8,533 nucleotides of DNA from Bacteroidaceae bacterium (GTDB lineage Bacteria > Bacteroidota > Bacteroidia > Bacteroidales > Bacteroidaceae), in assembly GCA_017472905.1 (NCBI GenBank), contig JAFUNW010000231.1, positions 1-8,533 of the forward strand. Reading direction: 5' to 3'. The position numbers were made by a program, and so were the translations under genes. The notes beneath the pieces were generated by a model. That model worked only from the letters and a program-made list of their open reading frames with translations, was not told the origin of the DNA and searched no databases. Every line of letters begins with the position of its first letter. Within the stretch, counting starts at the first letter, position 1. Below are positions 1 to 7,422 of the stretch, piece after piece.

Positions 1-819
1 GTAAAAGATTGCTATGCCAATAACAATATGATACGAGACCGTGCACGCCAAGAGGCCTCCCTAGCTTTCCGACACCACAATTTGGTGGAAATGATAGGAT
101 ATTGCGAATATGCCCCGGATAACGGGCCTGTTTTTATCTTAAGTAAACTCGTCTCCGGTATCTCTATAGACAAATATGTTAAAACCCAATTAGGAGAAAA
201 TGAAGATAGAGTCCAAAAAATCTGCAACATCATATATCCGATATTGGATGCCCGAGAATATATTCATTCGCGCGGAGTGATTCACAGAGACATCAAACCC
301 TCAAACATCATGATTGAGCATGAATCAAATATCCGTCTCATGGATTTGGGTATTGCACGCATGAATGGAGGCAATAAATTTTCTGCCTATGGATTTATCG
401 GGACTCCACAATATTCGGCTCCGGAACAAATCAGTAGAGAAAAAAACAGCAACACGCAAATCAATGCATCTACAGACATTTATGAATTAGGCATTACTTT
501 TTATGAATTACTTACAGGAAGTAATCCGTTTGATTTAGAATCCGAAAGTGAAACTCTTTCAAAACAAATGACTGCAACATTACCCAACAGTGAAAAAATA
601 CCTTTTCGGCTGATGCAAGTGTTATGGAAAGCAACGGAAAAAGAACAGCAAAAACGTTATCAAACAGCAAATGAATTCAAATTGGCCATCGAACAAGCCA
701 TGTTGCCACCGACTACCACTACAGCTAAAATACAAGGATGGATTGAAGAACATTCCATTCTTTGCATTGCCGGAATCGCAGCACTTTTGGCCATTATTTT
801 AATATTCATATTGATTTAA
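1..819 (+). CDS. Hanks-type Ser/Thr protein kinase with C-terminal membrane anchor (5' partial)
   Basis: The protein transfers phosphate from ATP to Ser/Thr residues of partner proteins at the cytoplasmic face of the inner membrane. The reading frame is open from base 1, so the gene begins upstream; 272 residues are visible. The Gly-rich loop and the invariant Lys are missing with the start. Seen here: a probable helix-C Glu (visible residue 18), the catalytic loop HRDIKPSN with Asp 97 (bases 289-291), DLG in place of the usual DFG (115-117, bases 343-351), the activation segment GTPQYSAPEQ with APE at 140-142, and the TDIYELG helix-F Asp. The last 21 or so residues (SILCIAGIAALLAIILIFIL onward) are one hydrophobic helix running to the stop codon, so the enzyme is tail-anchored and has no extracytoplasmic sensor domain, unlike PASTA kinases. 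It is followed after 2 bases by the PP2C phosphatase, its natural antagonist. The ATG at 28 lies inside the kinase fold and is not the true start. Kinase identity is secure; substrates are unknown, with the neighbouring FHA proteins as candidates. Confidence 0.95.
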   Translation, partial: VKDCYANNNMIRDRARQEASLAFRHHNLVEMIGYCEYAPDNGPVFILSKLVSGISIDKYVKTQLGENEDRVQKICNIIYPILDAREYIHSRGVIHRDIKPSNIMIEHESNIRLMDLGIARMNGGNKFSAYGFIGTPQYSAPEQISREKNSNTQINASTDIYELGITFYELLTGSNPFDLESESETLSKQMTATLPNSEKIPFRLMQVLWKATEKEQQKRYQTANEFKLAIEQAMLPPTTTTAKIQGWIEEHSILCIAGIAALLAIILIFILI

Positions 820-821
820 TC

Positions 822-1955
822 ATGGACTTGAAACAAGAACTTTTAAAAACAGAATGGCCACAAGCCACTGGTTATGCAGAATCCCGACAAGGAGGAAGAA
901 GCGAAAACCAAGATTCGTTTGGATGGGCAGATATTCCCGAATTAGGTTTCCTTGTTACTGTATGCGATGGCATGGGTGGTGGCCCCGGAGGGAAAACAGC
1001 CTCGCAATTAGCCGTAAACGAAATTATAGCAGGAGTAAAAGAGGCTGACAAGCAAGAAGAGATAAGCAATATCTTAATAAAAGCTATCCGCCGAGCAAAC
1101 ATGGCCATTATCAATATGGGAGACCAGCAACCTACCCTAAAAGGTATGGGATCAACTTGTACTGTTTTGTTAATAAACTCTCAATCTGCAACTATCGCTC
1201 ATGTTGGTGATAGTCGAGTATACCAATTTAGAGGACAAGGTAAGATATTCCGCACATTCGACCATTCAATGGTATTCGACCTCGTCAAACAAAAGGTTAT
1301 TACAGAAGAGCAAGCCCGATTATCTGCTCAATCGAATATTATTACCCGTGCTTTAGGCATCAAACCCGATTTAGAGGTGGAAGTAACCGAACGAGCTTAT
1401 GAAAAGGGAGATCGTTTCATGCTTTGCACAGACGGTATACATGGTTCGATTGAAGAAAAGAAACTCATAAAAATGGCAACGAGTCGAAAAGAGGGACAAC
1501 TTTGCTCACTCGTAGACAGCATCGCTATGGATATTGATAACTTAGGACGCGTAAATGGAGGAGGTCACGACAATCTGACACTAGCCATTATTGAAACCAA
1601 AACAGACTCTATAAAAAAAGACACTATGAGCAAAAGATTTAAACAATTATTAATGGCTATTGGAGCCATCTGTATTATCAGTATTGTATTTAACGCATTC
1701 CTGACTGCCAAAGTCGCTAAACTGTCAGACACTATAAACCAAAGTGAAACAGGAGTTCTTACTCAGAAAATGGAACTGTTAGAACACCAAAACGACTCTC
1801 TTGTAAGCATAGCAAAACAAACTTCCGAAAACATAGAAGGATTCAAAAAATTATTGGAAGAAGAGGGAAAACAACTACAAGAAGACAAGGATGAAGCCGA
1901 CTATGAAAAAGCTTATGAGAAATTAACAAAATTCGTATCCACCAATTTCAAATAA
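822..1955 (+). CDS. PP2C-type Ser/Thr phosphatase with membrane segment and periplasmic coiled coil
   Basis: This 377-residue metal-dependent phosphatase (PPM/PP2C family) should reverse the upstream kinase's phosphorylation. The catalytic domain covers about residues 14-260. The metal-ligand motifs are intact: ENQD (Asp 31), VCDGMGG (Asp 49), GSTC, AHVGDSRVY (Asp 130), DHSMV, IITRALG, CTDG (Asp 204) and GGHDNLTL (Asp 250). A hydrophobic helix follows at about 275-294 (QLLMAIGAICIISIVFNAFL). Beyond it lies a charged 80-residue tail, rich in Glu, Lys and Leu, that looks like a coiled coil and should be periplasmic. Most bacterial PP2C enzymes are soluble; mycobacterial PstP is a known membrane-anchored comparison. 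I chose the ATG at 822 because it follows the kinase stop by two bases and because the in-frame ATG at 762 would lie inside the kinase's membrane anchor and add an unrelated stretch. Tight spacing suggests translational coupling to the kinase. The tail could act as a sensor or a dimerisation device, but this is inference. Confidence 0.95.
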   Translation: MDLKQELLKTEWPQATGYAESRQGGRSENQDSFGWADIPELGFLVTVCDGMGGGPGGKTASQLAVNEIIAGVKEADKQEEISNILIKAIRRANMAIINMGDQQPTLKGMGSTCTVLLINSQSATIAHVGDSRVYQFRGQGKIFRTFDHSMVFDLVKQKVITEEQARLSAQSNIITRALGIKPDLEVEVTERAYEKGDRFMLCTDGIHGSIEEKKLIKMATSRKEGQLCSLVDSIAMDIDNLGRVNGGGHDNLTLAIIETKTDSIKKDTMSKRFKQLLMAIGAICIISIVFNAFLTAKVAKLSDTINQSETGVLTQKMELLEHQNDSLVSIAKQTSENIEGFKKLLEEEGKQLQEDKDEADYEKAYEKLTKFVSTNFK

Positions 1956-1965
1956 TATTATACAG

Positions 1966-2553
1966 ATGAAAGCAATATCAATTGGACGCGACCAAGGTTG
2001 CGATATCGTTATTCAAGACAATACAGATGTAATTAGTAGACGACATGCAACCTTGAACATATCTCCAAGCGGGAAAATGACGATCGTAGATCAGAGTAGA
2101 AATGGAACATACGTAAACGGTATACGTATTTCATCCAATGTACCGGTCCCTGTCACTAGGAAGGACATTGTATCTTTTGCACACGTAGCGAAACTCGATT
2201 GGAATACCGTTCCGGCCGAAAACGGACTTATGCGCTATATCATTTTAGCCGTTGTTGCAGCCATCATAATAGTATGCGGTATATTTGCTTATCAACATTT
2301 CAGCAAAGAAGAATCCCCAAAAACATCAACACCTCAACAAACAACTCTTCAAGACAGTATAAAAGAGAAAGATGCGGAGAAAGCAAAACAAGATAGTTTG
2401 AATGCCCAAAAGCGAGAGCAAGAGAAAAAGGCTAAAGCCGACTCTATTGCGAATAAAAAGAAATCTTCTAGTAAGAAAAAAACAGATAAACCCAAAGAGT
2501 CCAAACCTGAAGTTCCCAAAGACTCAACACAGAACAGCAGACCTATCGGGTAA
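1966..2553 (+). CDS. FHA-domain membrane protein with Lys-rich periplasmic tail
   Basis: The 195-residue protein starts with a forkhead-associated domain (about 1-80), which by family knowledge binds phosphothreonine peptides. The binding residues are all present: GR (7-8), SRRH (24-27) and SRNGT with Asn 45 and Gly 46. A hydrophobic helix at about 91-110 (YIILAVVAAIIIVCGIFAYQ) would put the FHA domain in the cytoplasm and the C-terminal 85 residues in the periplasm. That tail is rich in Lys, Glu, Ala and Ser and carries a loose repeat starting with Asp-Ser-Ile/Leu at residues 130, 143 and 159. Its composition recalls TolA/TonB-type periplasm-spanning linkers, though no homology can be claimed. 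The gene lies 10 bases after the phosphatase. The first 85 residues align by eye with the first FHA domain of the next gene, including the D/M-W-N-x-(V/I)-P segment before the membrane helix, which suggests duplication. Likely role: membrane-bound reader of the kinase's output, passing it outward; partner unknown. Confidence 0.9.
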   Translation: MKAISIGRDQGCDIVIQDNTDVISRRHATLNISPSGKMTIVDQSRNGTYVNGIRISSNVPVPVTRKDIVSFAHVAKLDWNTVPAENGLMRYIILAVVAAIIIVCGIFAYQHFSKEESPKTSTPQQTTLQDSIKEKDAEKAKQDSLNAQKREQEKKAKADSIANKKKSSSKKKTDKPKESKPEVPKDSTQNSRPIG

Positions 2554-2598
2554 TGTGTCCTAATAAAACGACAAATACAAATTTTAAAACAGTAAATT
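2554..2598 (+). other. Longest intergenic gap in the gene run (45 bases)
   Basis: This AT-rich spacer separates the small FHA gene from the FHA-protease gene. It has no TAnnTTTG-type promoter element, no clear Shine-Dalgarno sequence and no stable hairpin with a T tract. It therefore reads as a spacer within one transcript, though a weak promoter cannot be excluded by eye. Confidence 0.4.
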
Positions 2599-4158
2599 AT
2601 GAGACTTCTTAAAATAGGTAGAGATGCAGCATGTGACATCACACTGCATAGCGATAAAGTTAGTTCACTCCATGCAGAAGTTACCATTCTCAATAACGGT
2701 GACATCCTATTGGAAGATAAAAACAGCCGTAACGGTACATACATTATGAATAAGCCCATTAAACCGGGAGTTGCCGTCTCTGTGAGAAGAGGTGATGCCA
2801 TCCGATTCGGCGATGTGGAACTTATGTGGAATCAAATACCGATGCCGGAAAACAATAGTAATTTCAAGGCCTTGTACGGTATAGGAACTAACTTCCGTAA
2901 TGAAATACAAATTTCCGGTAACACTGTCAGTCGCTTCCATGCCACATTGAAAATCGGGAGAGACGGAAAAGCATATCTACAAGACCATAGTAAAAACGGA
3001 ACAACAGTAAATGGTACACGAATTGCATCCGGACAAAACATACGAATTAAACGTAACGATGCCGTTGTATGCGGTGGAGTTCCGGTCAATTTAAAACAGT
3101 TTATTCCTACCGGAGGCATTCTGACCAAAATAGTTGCAGCAGCTGCTATTGCAGCTGTCATCGTAGGTATAGCATTCGTTATTCCCAGAATCATAAAGCC
3201 TGAGCCGTCTTTAAAAGCTTTGCAAGATGCAACTGCATGTGTGTATGGAGAATATTACATTGAGGTAACGCTAGAAGATGACCCATTCATCGATTTATTA
3301 GGAGGCTTAGGATGGCCTAGTAAATGGGTCTTCGGAAGAATCGGGAATAGTACACAACCTGTACTTGGAACACTTACAAACAATAAAATTTCTCCATTTG
3401 CTTACACCGGTACAGCATTCTTTATTTCTGAAGATGGCTATCTCGGAACCAACCGTCATATAGCAATTCCATGGGAACTAAGTAAGAAAGATGATGATAT
3501 GGTTAAACAAGAAATGCAAAAAGCATTGAATAATACAAATAACCTCATCATTTCCATCTTAAACAAAGCTATAGAATCTGGTATTCTTAGTGTAGAAGAT
3601 GCAAAAGCCTATTTAGCACGTTTACAAAAATCTACATTCAAAATTGGCGGTAGACATTCATTCTTTGGAATAGCATGTGCCGGCAAAAATGTAAGCAACA
3701 GCAATGATTTTATGAACTGTCAAGTTATTGATGACTCCAAAAACAAAGACATTGATGTAGCTTTAATCAGATTGAACGATGCAAAAACACCGGAATCTAT
3801 TATAAAAGGAGGATTTTTCAATATAAAAAATGCACGCACCGATGAAACCACATTGACTCCCTTGGAGGAGGAATTAATAACGATCGGTTATCCATCCGGA
3901 TTCAACATCGGATTCTTTACTGAGAATGCGACAACGCTGTTACCCACCACCCACAAACTCACTGTTAGTAAAAAAGCGGATAACAACCAATTCCAATTCC
4001 AAGGTTTGTCCATCGGTGGTCAAAGTGGCTCCCCTATCATTGATGAGGACCGCAGACTTGTAGGTGTTTTGTATGGAGGATTTAGTAAAACAGAAATATC
4101 CTATGGATGCAACATCAAACATTTGGTAGAACTATATAATAAACACGCGAAAAAATAA
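2599..4158 (+). CDS. FHA-FHA-transmembrane-trypsin-like serine protease
   Basis: This 519-residue protein fuses phosphothreonine readers to a protease across the inner membrane. FHA-1 (about 1-80) has GR (7-8), S22-x-x-H25 and NSRNGT. FHA-2 (about 85-165) has SRFH (111-114) and SKNGT (131-135), but Thr 97 stands where the phospho-binding Arg is expected. A hydrophobic helix follows at about 174-196. The remaining 320 residues should be periplasmic and form a trypsin-like domain of HtrA/V8 type: GTAFFISEDGYLGTNRH with His 287 (bases 3457-3459), DVALI with Asp 386 (3754-3756), and GGQSGSP with Ser 476 (4024-4026). The triad is complete, so activity is likely. His and Asp are 99 residues apart, far more than the 30 in DegP, because of a helical, charged insertion at about 295-350. 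No PDZ domain follows the protease. Four Cys (214, 360, 374, 504) are available for disulfides. Its last base is the first base of the next gene. Substrate unknown; the exported neighbours are the first candidates. Confidence 0.92.
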   Translation: MRLLKIGRDAACDITLHSDKVSSLHAEVTILNNGDILLEDKNSRNGTYIMNKPIKPGVAVSVRRGDAIRFGDVELMWNQIPMPENNSNFKALYGIGTNFRNEIQISGNTVSRFHATLKIGRDGKAYLQDHSKNGTTVNGTRIASGQNIRIKRNDAVVCGGVPVNLKQFIPTGGILTKIVAAAAIAAVIVGIAFVIPRIIKPEPSLKALQDATACVYGEYYIEVTLEDDPFIDLLGGLGWPSKWVFGRIGNSTQPVLGTLTNNKISPFAYTGTAFFISEDGYLGTNRHIAIPWELSKKDDDMVKQEMQKALNNTNNLIISILNKAIESGILSVEDAKAYLARLQKSTFKIGGRHSFFGIACAGKNVSNSNDFMNCQVIDDSKNKDIDVALIRLNDAKTPESIIKGGFFNIKNARTDETTLTPLEEELITIGYPSGFNIGFFTENATTLLPTTHKLTVSKKADNNQFQFQGLSIGGQSGSPIIDEDRRLVGVLYGGFSKTEISYGCNIKHLVELYNKHAKK

Positions 4159-5684
4159 TGAAAAATAAACTTTTCTTTATATTAAATATCGCTCTAAGTT
4201 TATATTATACGAGCGGACTAGCTCAAACAGCAAGTTGGGCAACTCCTCCCAGTTATGAATCTTTAGAGGAATATTCCGAAACACTCTACAAAATTAGAGA
4301 AAAAGGTAAAGTCGGGTTGGCAGACATTACAGGAAAAACATTAATTACTGCCAGATACGATTCCATCACACCTTTTGTTGAACATCTTGCCATTGGTTTA
4401 GAATATAACCAAGGAAAATATCGGATTATAAGCATCATTAATGATCGTAACTACAACAGTATTGATGTAAATGGGAATTACTTCATCAGTGAAAAATATC
4501 CTTTTTTCAGTGAGGGAAAACTCGTTATACACGATGCCCAAAAGAAATATGGCTATTTACAAGAGGATGGAACACTTTTCAAACCCTGTCAATACTTGGC
4601 TACTTATCCATTTTATTGGGGATTGGCCTGTATACGTAAAGCCCCCAAAGAGATAGCCTATTTAAAAAGCGATGGAAATGAATTGGTTACTGAATTGGAA
4701 ACCAACAGTTATACTCTTTTAACCGGAAGTTCTTTCAACGAACAAGGAGAGGCATACGTACAAGGAAAAGGTGTCGGGATGAAACACTGTATCATCAATA
4801 CAGAAGGACGTATCATACGAAATGCGAAACATTCCGGACGTAAATTGACAAATTATCAATTTAGAGAGGTTTTTACTCCAGAAAAGCCAACAATAAATAC
4901 TGCGACAAACGGAGCTATGCCTTATCAAGAAAACGGTAAATATGGCTATACCATATCCGGGAAGCAAATTCTTCCGGCACAATTTACGAAAGCCTATCCT
5001 TTTAGAAATGGATATGCACGGGTTCTACACAATGGCAGATACGGTATATTGAAATTGGAAAACGGAGATTTCAATTGCTTTATTCCCAAGAATAATTTGA
5101 CAGTCCGAAATGGAAAATCGGAAAAGGCAAACTATGAAGTAAACGTCCCTACAGTTTATCAAAATAAAGTGATCACTATTTCTATTTCTGAAGGAGGAAA
5201 AGCGGTAAAAAACATGGAGCTATCCTCTTCGGAAGAGTATGCATTTCAACCTATGCCACAAAATGAAGTGGAAGCTTTAACTTATCATTTGGCAATAGAA
5301 TCAGAGGGTTTACGATTATGGGAAAAGTCTGAAGAACTTCACTTTGATTATATCAGATTTTATCCTCCGATATTGTCTGTACCGCAAGTAACGTCTGATT
5401 TTAAATTGGATGAAAATGGATATGTTCGAGCTGACAAGAACAACAAGGTAGAAGTATTTGCCACCATTGAAAACAAGTCAACATCAAGCATCTCTCTTTC
5501 TGTAACAATCGAAGGACAAGGAGTAGAATCAAAAACAGAAACATTGCATATTCCGGCTGAGAGCTATAGACGAATTACTTCTACCATTAGCAACATCAAA
5601 GAACGAAAATCAGTAGAGGTAAACGTTACCACCGATAGCGGTCTTAAAAACAGTGCCACAATCAAAATAAAACCATTTATTTAA
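4158..5684 (+). CDS. Secreted WG-repeat protein with C-terminal beta-sandwich-like region
   Basis: The 508-residue protein begins with a signal peptide (MKNKLFFILNIALSLYYTSG, probable cleavage after LA at 21-22) and has no lipobox Cys, so it is likely periplasmic or secreted. From about 48 to 305 it carries degenerate WG-type beta repeats, recognisable by Gly-Lys-x-Gly-(L/Y) starts followed by Asp-x-x-Gly turns and a Tyr-Pro-Phe/Phe-Pro stretch: GKVGLADITGK (50-60), KKYGYLQEDG (129-138) with YPFYWGLA (150-157), GKYGYTISGK (260-269) with YPFRNGYARV, and GRYGILKLENG (293-303). WG repeats are known in many bacteria, without one fixed activity, and usually suggest a binding scaffold. The C-terminal part, about 325-508, is beta-rich; the segment 420-505 alternates hydrophobic residues and includes ATIENKSTSSISLSVTIEG, like CARDB/Ig-like adhesion modules. 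The start ATG overlaps the protease stop (TAATG), so translation is probably coupled. Function is not known; it could be a substrate, inhibitor or ligand of the upstream periplasmic protease domain. Confidence 0.88.
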   Translation: MKNKLFFILNIALSLYYTSGLAQTASWATPPSYESLEEYSETLYKIREKGKVGLADITGKTLITARYDSITPFVEHLAIGLEYNQGKYRIISIINDRNYNSIDVNGNYFISEKYPFFSEGKLVIHDAQKKYGYLQEDGTLFKPCQYLATYPFYWGLACIRKAPKEIAYLKSDGNELVTELETNSYTLLTGSSFNEQGEAYVQGKGVGMKHCIINTEGRIIRNAKHSGRKLTNYQFREVFTPEKPTINTATNGAMPYQENGKYGYTISGKQILPAQFTKAYPFRNGYARVLHNGRYGILKLENGDFNCFIPKNNLTVRNGKSEKANYEVNVPTVYQNKVITISISEGGKAVKNMELSSSEEYAFQPMPQNEVEALTYHLAIESEGLRLWEKSEELHFDYIRFYPPILSVPQVTSDFKLDENGYVRADKNNKVEVFATIENKSTSSISLSVTIEGQGVESKTETLHIPAESYRRITSTISNIKERKSVEVNVTTDSGLKNSATIKIKPFI

Positions 5685-5702
5685 TCATTAATAATTCAAA
5701 CA

Positions 5703-6365
5703 ATGAAAAAATTATTTGTATTTCTAACATTGGCTGTATGCTCATTAAGTCTTGCAGCACAAGAAGACATCTTCGAAATGGAAGGTGATGGAGTAACCCC
5801 CTTGGACTCAGACAACCGAATTAGTATCGGTCCTAAAGTTGGTATCAACTATGCAAGCATGAACGGATTAGGGGATGAATACAAACTAGACCCCAAGGGA
5901 GCAATCGGATTCCAAGGCGGACTTGCAGCAAATTTCCACTTCGGACGCCGTACTAGTAAAAGTGATGGAGGTACCGGACTTTGGGGACTTCAAGTTGAGG
6001 CATTATTCTCACAACGTACCATCAAAATGGAAGGAAGTGATGACCTTAAACTCAGTTGCCTAGAAGTACCTATTTTGGCACAATTTTATGCTACTCCCTC
6101 ACTCTGCATAGAGTTAGGTCCTACTTTCTCCGGAACACTTAGCAGTTCACCCGATCAATTGGTAAGTGGAGACATGGCTTATAAGACAGGCGATTTGAAA
6201 GCATTTGACGTAATGCTCACTGCCGGAGTCGGATACAAACACAAAAGTGGTCTCACCGTAGGTGGAAGATACAATCTAGGTATGAGTGAATTGGCCGGCA
6301 ATTTCGAAGGAAAAGTCAGCACATTTACTGTATCTGTAGGATATTTATTCAATCTTATTAAATAA
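5703..6365 (+). CDS. PorT-like outer-membrane beta-barrel protein
   Basis: This 220-residue protein has a signal peptide (MKKLFVFLTLAVCSLSLAAQ, likely cleaved near residue 19-20) and then a short acidic stretch followed by alternating hydrophobic strands typical of a small eight-stranded barrel. Landmarks shared with the Bacteroidota PorT-like/OMP_b-brl_2 family are IGPKVGINYASM (42-53), a Gly-rich QGGLAANFHFG strand, LEVPILAQFY (120-129), LGPTFSGTLS (138-147) and the closing strands MLTAGVGYKHKSGLTVGGRY (171-190) and FTVSVGYLFNL (208-218). These barrels sit in the outer membrane; most have no assigned substrate. Its place 18 bases after the WG-repeat gene suggests it forms the outer-membrane end of the system. 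The position of the barrel is well supported; whether it transports, anchors or signals is not visible in the sequence. Confidence 0.9.
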   Translation: MKKLFVFLTLAVCSLSLAAQEDIFEMEGDGVTPLDSDNRISIGPKVGINYASMNGLGDEYKLDPKGAIGFQGGLAANFHFGRRTSKSDGGTGLWGLQVEALFSQRTIKMEGSDDLKLSCLEVPILAQFYATPSLCIELGPTFSGTLSSSPDQLVSGDMAYKTGDLKAFDVMLTAGVGYKHKSGLTVGGRYNLGMSELAGNFEGKVSTFTVSVGYLFNLIK

Positions 6366-6386
6366 CCATTTAAACAAAGAAGAACA

Positions 6387-7409
6387 ATGAAAAAATATAT
6401 TTTATTCATGATGGGCATCATTGCGGCCTTTACATCATGTACCAATGACGATATTACAATCAGTAAAGCGACTAATATCAAAGTCAATCCATCAACAGTT
6501 ATTGCACCATTTACTTTCGAAATTAATACTGGAGAATTAGAAACCTTTGCTCAAGGCAATAAACTAAGAGTTTCTTTACTTATTTATAATCAAGAAGGAA
6601 TACTACAAGCTAAGGAAGTTCAATATTTGACCAATTATGCATCTTTAATGAATACAAATATCAATCTTCCATATGGAGATTATACTGCTATCGCTATTAC
6701 TGATGTTGTAGAATATGACGATGAAGTTACATTCGAATTTTGGAAATTAGTTAATGAGGAAAAATTAACTGAAGCTAAAATAGAGGACACTGGATATATC
6801 GCATCCCAAAGAGGTATATTAGGCATTGCGAAGAAACAATTTACAGTCTCAGAAGAAAACAATAAAACAAAGGAAATTAATGTTGAACCTGCTGGAGGAC
6901 TTTTCTTAGTAACACTATTCAACCCTCTTTATTTTTCAGATGTCGTTAGAGTTGGAGCTTTAGCGAACAAAACTGCAGAACACTTCGAATTTGACTATCA
7001 AGGAAATTTTAGTGTATCACATGCGAGTGATGGTGGAGATTTATCATGGTGGATGTGCATTTTTGACATAGAAGATTACAATAAAGGAACAACTTCAGCC
7101 TACAAATACTATTTCATACCCAAAACCAATAACTATAAATTCCAATTTACTGTAATAACCGATGAGGATGATTATATTTATTTAGATGATTATTCCGTCA
7201 ATATTAATCAAGGGGATGAATATTTGTTATATTTAGACCTTTTTGATGAAGAGGAAGAAAGCCCTTATTCTTTCCTTCTTCCTGTAAACGGCGAGAGTGA
7301 ACGTGCCAACCCATCTAGCACTACCGACAAATTATTACAGAAGATTGGAGCCGATGAATTTACAAAAGCTGCAGTCAACGATGGCATTTATTTAAAAGAT
7401 GTAAAATAA
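6387..7409 (+). CDS. Lipoprotein, possibly with a FimB/Mfa2-like fold
   Basis: The 340-residue protein has a lipoprotein signal peptide with lipobox FTSC (Cys 18), followed by T-N-D-D, an acidic run that in Bacteroidota favours export to the cell surface. The body consists of beta-strand-like segments: LRVSLLIYNQEG (60-71), INLPYGDYTAIAI (92-104), INVEPAGGLFLVTLFN (164-179), and a C-terminal set around YKFQFTVI and LLYLDLFDEE. The order 'strand with a turn at NxxG, then LPxGxYTxxAI, then a conserved Gly-rich strand' recalls FimB/Mfa2-type fimbrial anchor proteins, but the match is by eye and weak. Acidic clusters (DDE, DEDD, DEEEE) are frequent and the composition looks more AT-rich than the upstream genes. 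It lies 21 bases after the barrel gene and 13 before another lipoprotein gene. Lipoprotein nature is secure; the fold is tentative and the function unknown. Confidence 0.85.
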   Translation: MKKYILFMMGIIAAFTSCTNDDITISKATNIKVNPSTVIAPFTFEINTGELETFAQGNKLRVSLLIYNQEGILQAKEVQYLTNYASLMNTNINLPYGDYTAIAITDVVEYDDEVTFEFWKLVNEEKLTEAKIEDTGYIASQRGILGIAKKQFTVSEENNKTKEINVEPAGGLFLVTLFNPLYFSDVVRVGALANKTAEHFEFDYQGNFSVSHASDGGDLSWWMCIFDIEDYNKGTTSAYKYYFIPKTNNYKFQFTVITDEDDYIYLDDYSVNINQGDEYLLYLDLFDEEEESPYSFLLPVNGESERANPSSTTDKLLQKIGADEFTKAAVNDGIYLKDVK

Positions 7410-7422
7410 ACATGTAAACAAG

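Noticed and set aside
762..821. Earlier in-frame ATG for the phosphatase gene
   Set aside because: It lies within the kinase's membrane anchor, adds 20 residues without PP2C similarity, and the ATG at 822 directly follows the kinase stop.
3138..3147. Perfect 10-base palindrome AGCAGCTGCT
   Set aside because: It is explained by Ala-rich codons (GCA/GCT) of the membrane helix, with nearby partial copies of the same kind.
2349..3194. Two minus-strand open frames opposite the FHA genes
   Set aside because: They lie fully opposite well-supported FHA genes, have no recognisable domains, and their composition follows from the sense codons.
1..4158. Type VI secretion phosphorylation pathway or a TerY-type/phage-defence kinase-phosphatase module
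   Set aside because: No secretion-system, von Willebrand A, NTPase or nuclease gene is visible here, and the downstream genes are envelope proteins. Upstream sequence could reopen this.
5685..5702. AT-rich TTAATCATTAATAATT stretch as a promoter or operator
   Set aside because: It is only 18 bases, with no TAnnTTTG element and only low-complexity AT self-complementarity.
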